NCBI RefSeq assembly: GCF_040496035.1
Contig: NZ_JBEPJZ010000001.1
Coordinates: 2,108,001-2,172,000 of the forward strand
Length of the DNA stretch: 64,000 nt
Reading direction: 5' to 3'
Source of the DNA: Agromyces sp. SYSU T00194
GTDB lineage: Bacteria > Actinomycetota > Actinomycetes > Actinomycetales > Microbacteriaceae
The position numbers were made by a program, and so were the translations under genes. The stretch's first letter is position 1, and each line of letters begins with the position of its first letter. The notes beneath the pieces were generated by a model. The model saw nothing but the letters and a program-made list of their open reading frames with translations. It had not been told where the DNA came from and did not search any database. Positions 60,930 to 64,000 of the stretch are shown here, in pieces.

Positions 60930-61418
60930 TCAGGCGCCCGTGACGCGTGCCGCCGTCGCGCGCCGTGCCTCCCGGTGGTCGAGGGCCATGGCCAGCACGC
61001 AGCCGAGCAGCACCCCGATGGTGTTCGAGATCACGTCGCGCAGGTCCGCAGTGCGCTCGGGGAGGAACCGTTCCTGCAGCGCCTCCGCCGTGATGCTGAG
61101 CGAGGTGCCGACCGCGAGCGTGAGTGCGGCGCGCGCCCACCGCGCTCGTCGCACCCCGGGGACCCGGCCGGTGAACGCGTAGCCGAACAGTCCGAGCGGC
61201 AGGAACAGCAGCACGTTCGACGTGAACTCGATGAGGATGTACGTGTAGCGCGAGGCGATGCCGATGCTGCCCATCGCGTCGAGCACGAGCACGAAGCGCG
61301 TGCCCCGCTCGCCGTCGATCGGGTACGGATAGCCGAGCGTCAGGCCGAGCAGTGCGAAGTAGGCCACGACCAGCACGGCCGTGAGCCACGGGCGCCGGCG
61401 GAACCATCCCACCCGCAC
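60930..61418 (-). CDS. VanZ-like membrane protein
   Basis: This 162-residue protein has four membrane segments (LTAVLVVAYFALLGLTLGYP, FTSNVLLFLPLGLFGYAF, ALTLAVGTSLSITAEALQ and DVISNTIGVLLGCVLAMAL). The NVLLFLPLGLFG, TAEALQ and DVISNTIGVLLG segments are characteristic of VanZ, whose function is uncertain outside teicoplanin resistance. It is convergent with the LCP ligase. The GTG at 61418 was chosen as the only start before the first segment. Confidence 0.85.
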   Translation of the reverse strand: MRVGWFRRRPWLTAVLVVAYFALLGLTLGYPYPIDGERGTRFVLVLDAMGSIGIASRYTYILIEFTSNVLLFLPLGLFGYAFTGRVPGVRRARWARAALTLAVGTSLSITAEALQERFLPERTADLRDVISNTIGVLLGCVLAMALDHREARRATAARVTGA

Positions 61419-61498
61419 AGCCTAGGTGGCGACGACGGATCCGGGAAGCGCCCGGGGGCGCCGGCGGGGCGCACGTCGGCGGATGGCACGATGGGGGG

Positions 61499-63295
61499 AT
61501 GGCACGACCCATCGAGGACTACGCACTGATCGGCGACTGCCACACCGCCGCCCTCCTCGCGAGCGACGGGAGCATCGACTGGCTCTGCCTGCCGAGGTTC
61601 GACTCGGCGTCGGTGTTCGGCGCGCTCCTCGGCGACGAGGAGCACGGCATGTGGCGTGTCGCGCCCGCAGGGGCGGCCACGTCGACCACCCGCGCGTACC
61701 GTGACGACACCTTCGCGGTGACCACCCGCTGGGAGACCGAACGCGGGGCGGTGGACGTGATCGACGTGATGCCGCGCGGCGACCGGCGCGCCGACGTCAT
61801 CCGGCGCGTCCGGGGGGTGCGGGGCACGGTGGACATGGTCGAGGACCTGCGCATCCGGTTCGACTACGCCGCCGCGCTGCCGTGGATGCGGCAGGTGGGC
61901 ACCGAGGAGCGACCGGCGCTCCTGGCGGTCGCCGGGCCGGACGCGATCATCGTGCGCGGACCGCAGCTGGTGGCATCCGACCACCGCCACCTGGCGCACT
62001 TCACGGTCGCCGAGGGCGAGACCGTCGACATCGTGCTCACCTGGTACCCCGCCTACCGTGAGCCGCCGCCCGCGATCGACGTCGACCGGCGGCTGGAGGA
62101 GGACCACGAGTGGTGGCGCGCCTGGGCGTCCGCGTGCATCGAACCGGGTGCCTACGACGACGCGGTGCATCGCTCGCTGCTCGTGCTGCGCGCGCTCACG
62201 CACGAGGACACCGGCGGCATCGTCGCGGCCGCGACGACCAGCCTGCCGGAGCGGTTCGGCGGCTCGCGCAACTGGGACTACCGGTACGTGTGGCTGCGCG
62301 ACGCCGCGCTGACCCTCGAGTCGCTGTTGCTGCACGGCTACGACGAGGAGGCGCTCGAGTGGCGCAACTGGCTCCTGCGTGCGATCGCGGGGGACCCGGG
62401 CGACGTGCAGATCATGTACGGGCTCTCCGGAGAGCGGCGCCTCATGGAGTACACGCTGGACGTGCTGCCGGGCTACGACGGCGCGGCGCCGGTGCGGATC
62501 GGCAACGCGGCGTACGCGCAGGTCCAGACCGACGTGTTCGGGGAGGTGCTGGTCGCGCTCGACCGCGCCCGTGCGGCGGGCGTGGGGGAGGACCGATCGT
62601 CCTGGTCGCTCCAGGTGGCCCTGCTGGGCTTCGTCGCGCGCACGTGGCGGCAGGCCGACCGGGGCATCTGGGAGATCCGGGGGGCCGAGCGGCACTTCAC
62701 CCACTCGCGCGTCATGGTCTGGGCGGCGTTCGACCGGGGTATCCGCGGGGCCGAGCGGTACGGGCTCGACGCCCCGGTCGAGGAGTGGCGTCGGATCCGC
62801 GCGGAGATCCGCGAGGAGGTCGAGCGCACCGGGTACCGAGCGGACCTCGGCTGGTTCGTCCAGCACGACGCGACCGACGAGGTGGACGCCTCGCTGCTGC
62901 AGCTGCCCCAGGTCGGATTCGTGCGCCCCGACGATCCCCGGATGCTCCGCACGGTCGCCCGCATCGAGGAGACGCTGCTGCACCACGGCCTGCCCCTGCG
63001 GTACCGCACCGGCTCCGGCGTCGACGGACTGGACGGCGAGGAGAACCCGTTCCTCGCGTGCGCGTTCTGGCTGGTGGAGCAGTACGCCAGGTCGGGGCGC
63101 GTCGAGGACGCCGTACGGCTCATGGACCGCTTGGTCGGGTTCGCGAACGACGTGGGGCTGCTGTCGGAGCAGTACGACCCGGTCGCGCGCCGGCACGCGG
63201 GCAACACCCCGCAGGCGCTGTCGCACCTGGCCCTCGTGCGCGCCGCCGACGCGATCGCGAAGTCGCGTGCGGGCGAGGACATGGACGATCGCTGA
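61499..63295 (+). CDS. Glycoside hydrolase family 15 (glucoamylase/trehalase-like)
   Basis: This 598-residue protein has the actinobacterial GH15 arrangement: an N-terminal beta-sandwich beginning PIEDYALIGDCHTAALLASDGSIDWLCLPRFDS, and an (alpha/alpha)6 barrel from about residue 235 (TTSLPERFGGSRNWDYRYVWLRDAALTLESL). The general acid is probably one of the Glu in the QLPQVGF-to-ARIEET region and the base lies further on, as in intracellular trehalases of Mycobacterium; some related proteins hydrolyse trehalose rather than starch. No signal peptide is present. The stop is followed by a terminator palindrome at 63316. Confidence 0.88.
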   Translation: MARPIEDYALIGDCHTAALLASDGSIDWLCLPRFDSASVFGALLGDEEHGMWRVAPAGAATSTTRAYRDDTFAVTTRWETERGAVDVIDVMPRGDRRADVIRRVRGVRGTVDMVEDLRIRFDYAAALPWMRQVGTEERPALLAVAGPDAIIVRGPQLVASDHRHLAHFTVAEGETVDIVLTWYPAYREPPPAIDVDRRLEEDHEWWRAWASACIEPGAYDDAVHRSLLVLRALTHEDTGGIVAAATTSLPERFGGSRNWDYRYVWLRDAALTLESLLLHGYDEEALEWRNWLLRAIAGDPGDVQIMYGLSGERRLMEYTLDVLPGYDGAAPVRIGNAAYAQVQTDVFGEVLVALDRARAAGVGEDRSSWSLQVALLGFVARTWRQADRGIWEIRGAERHFTHSRVMVWAAFDRGIRGAERYGLDAPVEEWRRIRAEIREEVERTGYRADLGWFVQHDATDEVDASLLQLPQVGFVRPDDPRMLRTVARIEETLLHHGLPLRYRTGSGVDGLDGEENPFLACAFWLVEQYARSGRVEDAVRLMDRLVGFANDVGLLSEQYDPVARRHAGNTPQALSHLALVRAADAIAKSRAGEDMDDR

Positions 63296-63315
63296 CCCGT
63301 GGTCGCGGAGACGAC

Positions 63316-63341
63316 GAGACCCCCTCCGCGGAGGGGGTCTC
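63316..63341. terminator. Perfect palindromic terminator
   Basis: GAGACCCCCTCC (63316-63327) and its exact complement (63330-63341) form a 12-bp stem with a 2-base loop. It lies between the GH15 stop (plus strand) and the 3' end of tRNA-Pro (minus strand), so it can terminate both. Confidence 0.7.
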
Positions 63342-63351
63342 GTGCACCTGG

Positions 63352-63428
<77 letters not shown>

Positions 63429-63497
63429 GTGGCCCGAAGGCCTCAACAAGGATAGCCGATAATCCGAGTGCTGCTGACCACCCGGCGACCGGCCCTG

Positions 63498-64000
63498 CTA
63501 GGGGGCCGGCACCAGCGTGAGCAGCGTCGCCTCGGGCGGGCACGCGAAGCGCACGGGTGCGGTGATGGCCGTTCCGAGGCCGGCCGACACGTTCAGGTAC
63601 GCCGTGTGCAGCCCGTGGCCCCACAGGCTCAGCCCACGCGCCTGCGAGCGCGGGATGTCGCAGTTGGTCACCAGTGCCCCGTAGCCGGGCACGCGCACCT
63701 GGCCGCCGTGGGTGTGCCCGGCGAGGATGAGCTGGGCGCCGTGGTTCACGAAGGAGCCGAGCACGCGCCGGTACGGTGCGTGGGTGACCCCGATGGTGAC
63801 GGTCGGGCGGTCGGGACCGCCTGCGTCGTCGTCAGACCACGAGTCGTCGCCCCACGGGTCGCCCTCGCGCAGCTCGTCGATCGCGGCGGTGATGAGGTCG
63901 AGCCGGTCGTAGCCCTTGTGCGCGTCGTCGACGCCGAAGAACTCCAGGTGCGTGCCGCGGAGCTGCATGGCTGCGGCCGCGTTGTCGAGGTCGATCCAGC
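63498..64000 (-). CDS. Metallophosphoesterase, N-terminal part outside window
   Basis: Only the C-terminal 167 or so residues are present; the frame remains open to the window edge. The calcineurin-like C-terminal metal motifs are visible: GVTHAPYRRVL, with the His of the third block, and ILAGHTHGGQVRVPGYG, with the two His of the last block. Family members are phosphodiesterases or phosphatases with a dinuclear metal site, often membrane-anchored through the missing N-terminus. An Asp-rich loop (WGDDSWSDDDAGG) is an unusual acidic insertion. Confidence 0.85.
   Translation of the reverse strand, partial: WIDLDNAAAAMQLRGTHLEFFGVDDAHKGYDRLDLITAAIDELREGDPWGDDSWSDDDAGGPDRPTVTIGVTHAPYRRVLGSFVNHGAQLILAGHTHGGQVRVPGYGALVTNCDIPRSQARGLSLWGHGLHTAYLNVSAGLGTAITAPVRFACPPEATLLTLVPAP

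Overview
The window looks like a chromosomal segment of a high-GC actinobacterium, most probably Microbacteriaceae (Agromyces-like). The evidence is a GC-rich third codon position throughout, GTG starts with 4-bp ATGA/GTGA overlaps, the SufS-SufU pair, a dnaX-recR/lysC-asd neighbourhood, a malate:quinone oxidoreductase, an actinobacterial-type LexA box and many leaderless genes (a TAnnnT hexamer 6-7 nt before the start codon). I see no insertion sequences, phage genes or CRISPR array.

Layout. 1-11061 is a carbohydrate locus: cupin, Gfo/Idh oxidoreductase, beta-propeller glycosidase, ABC sugar importer (binding protein and two permeases, no ATPase), DUF624 protein, GH42 beta-galactosidase, ThuA-like protein and glycerate kinase. 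It has a promoter with an operator-like palindrome at 3023-3068. 11094-15203 holds a Bcr/CflA-type MFS exporter, a PAP2 phosphatase and sufS-sufU. 15216-19302 is an arabinoside module: an apparently autoregulated LacI repressor, a GH51 arabinofuranosidase behind a tandem operator, and an alditol oxidase. 19307-21270 pairs a GNAT-like protein with a MenC/N-acylamino acid racemase enzyme. 21355-27073 is a mixed stretch: DoxX-like protein, thioredoxin with a DUF2892 partner, two phosphotransferases, GNAT, a PH-like membrane protein, a decayed stretch, a Tat-exported protein and tRNA-Ser. 27168-32173 holds an NAD-binding protein, SRP RNA, pta-ackA and signal peptidase I. 32377-35677 is a tightly overlapped operon of flavin monooxygenase, SBF-type transporter and SDR. 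35849-43515 is dnaX-recR and lysC-asd, separated by an inverted TetR-ABC block. 43544-46903 holds a MerR regulator, mqo and a LexA-box radical SAM gene.

The most unusual part is 46859-52671. Three related membrane proteins (one histidine kinase, one kinase-like protein without recognisable catalytic motifs, and one long protein that resembles a head-to-tail fusion of the other two) are followed by a LuxR-type response regulator and thymidine kinase. Convergent to it lies a 954-residue membrane hydrolase whose alpha/beta-hydrolase motifs appear to be split by a very long transmembrane insert.

55684-64000 is envelope-related: a DUF418-like membrane protein, UDP-glucose dehydrogenase, polyprenyl glycosylphosphotransferase, LCP ligase, VanZ-like protein, then a GH15 glucoamylase/trehalase, tRNA-Pro and a partial metallophosphoesterase.

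Two patterns run across the window: intergenic palindromic repeats in two families, and a strikingly frequent octamer (CGGATGCC, or GGCATCCG on the other strand) that overrides the local codon preference.
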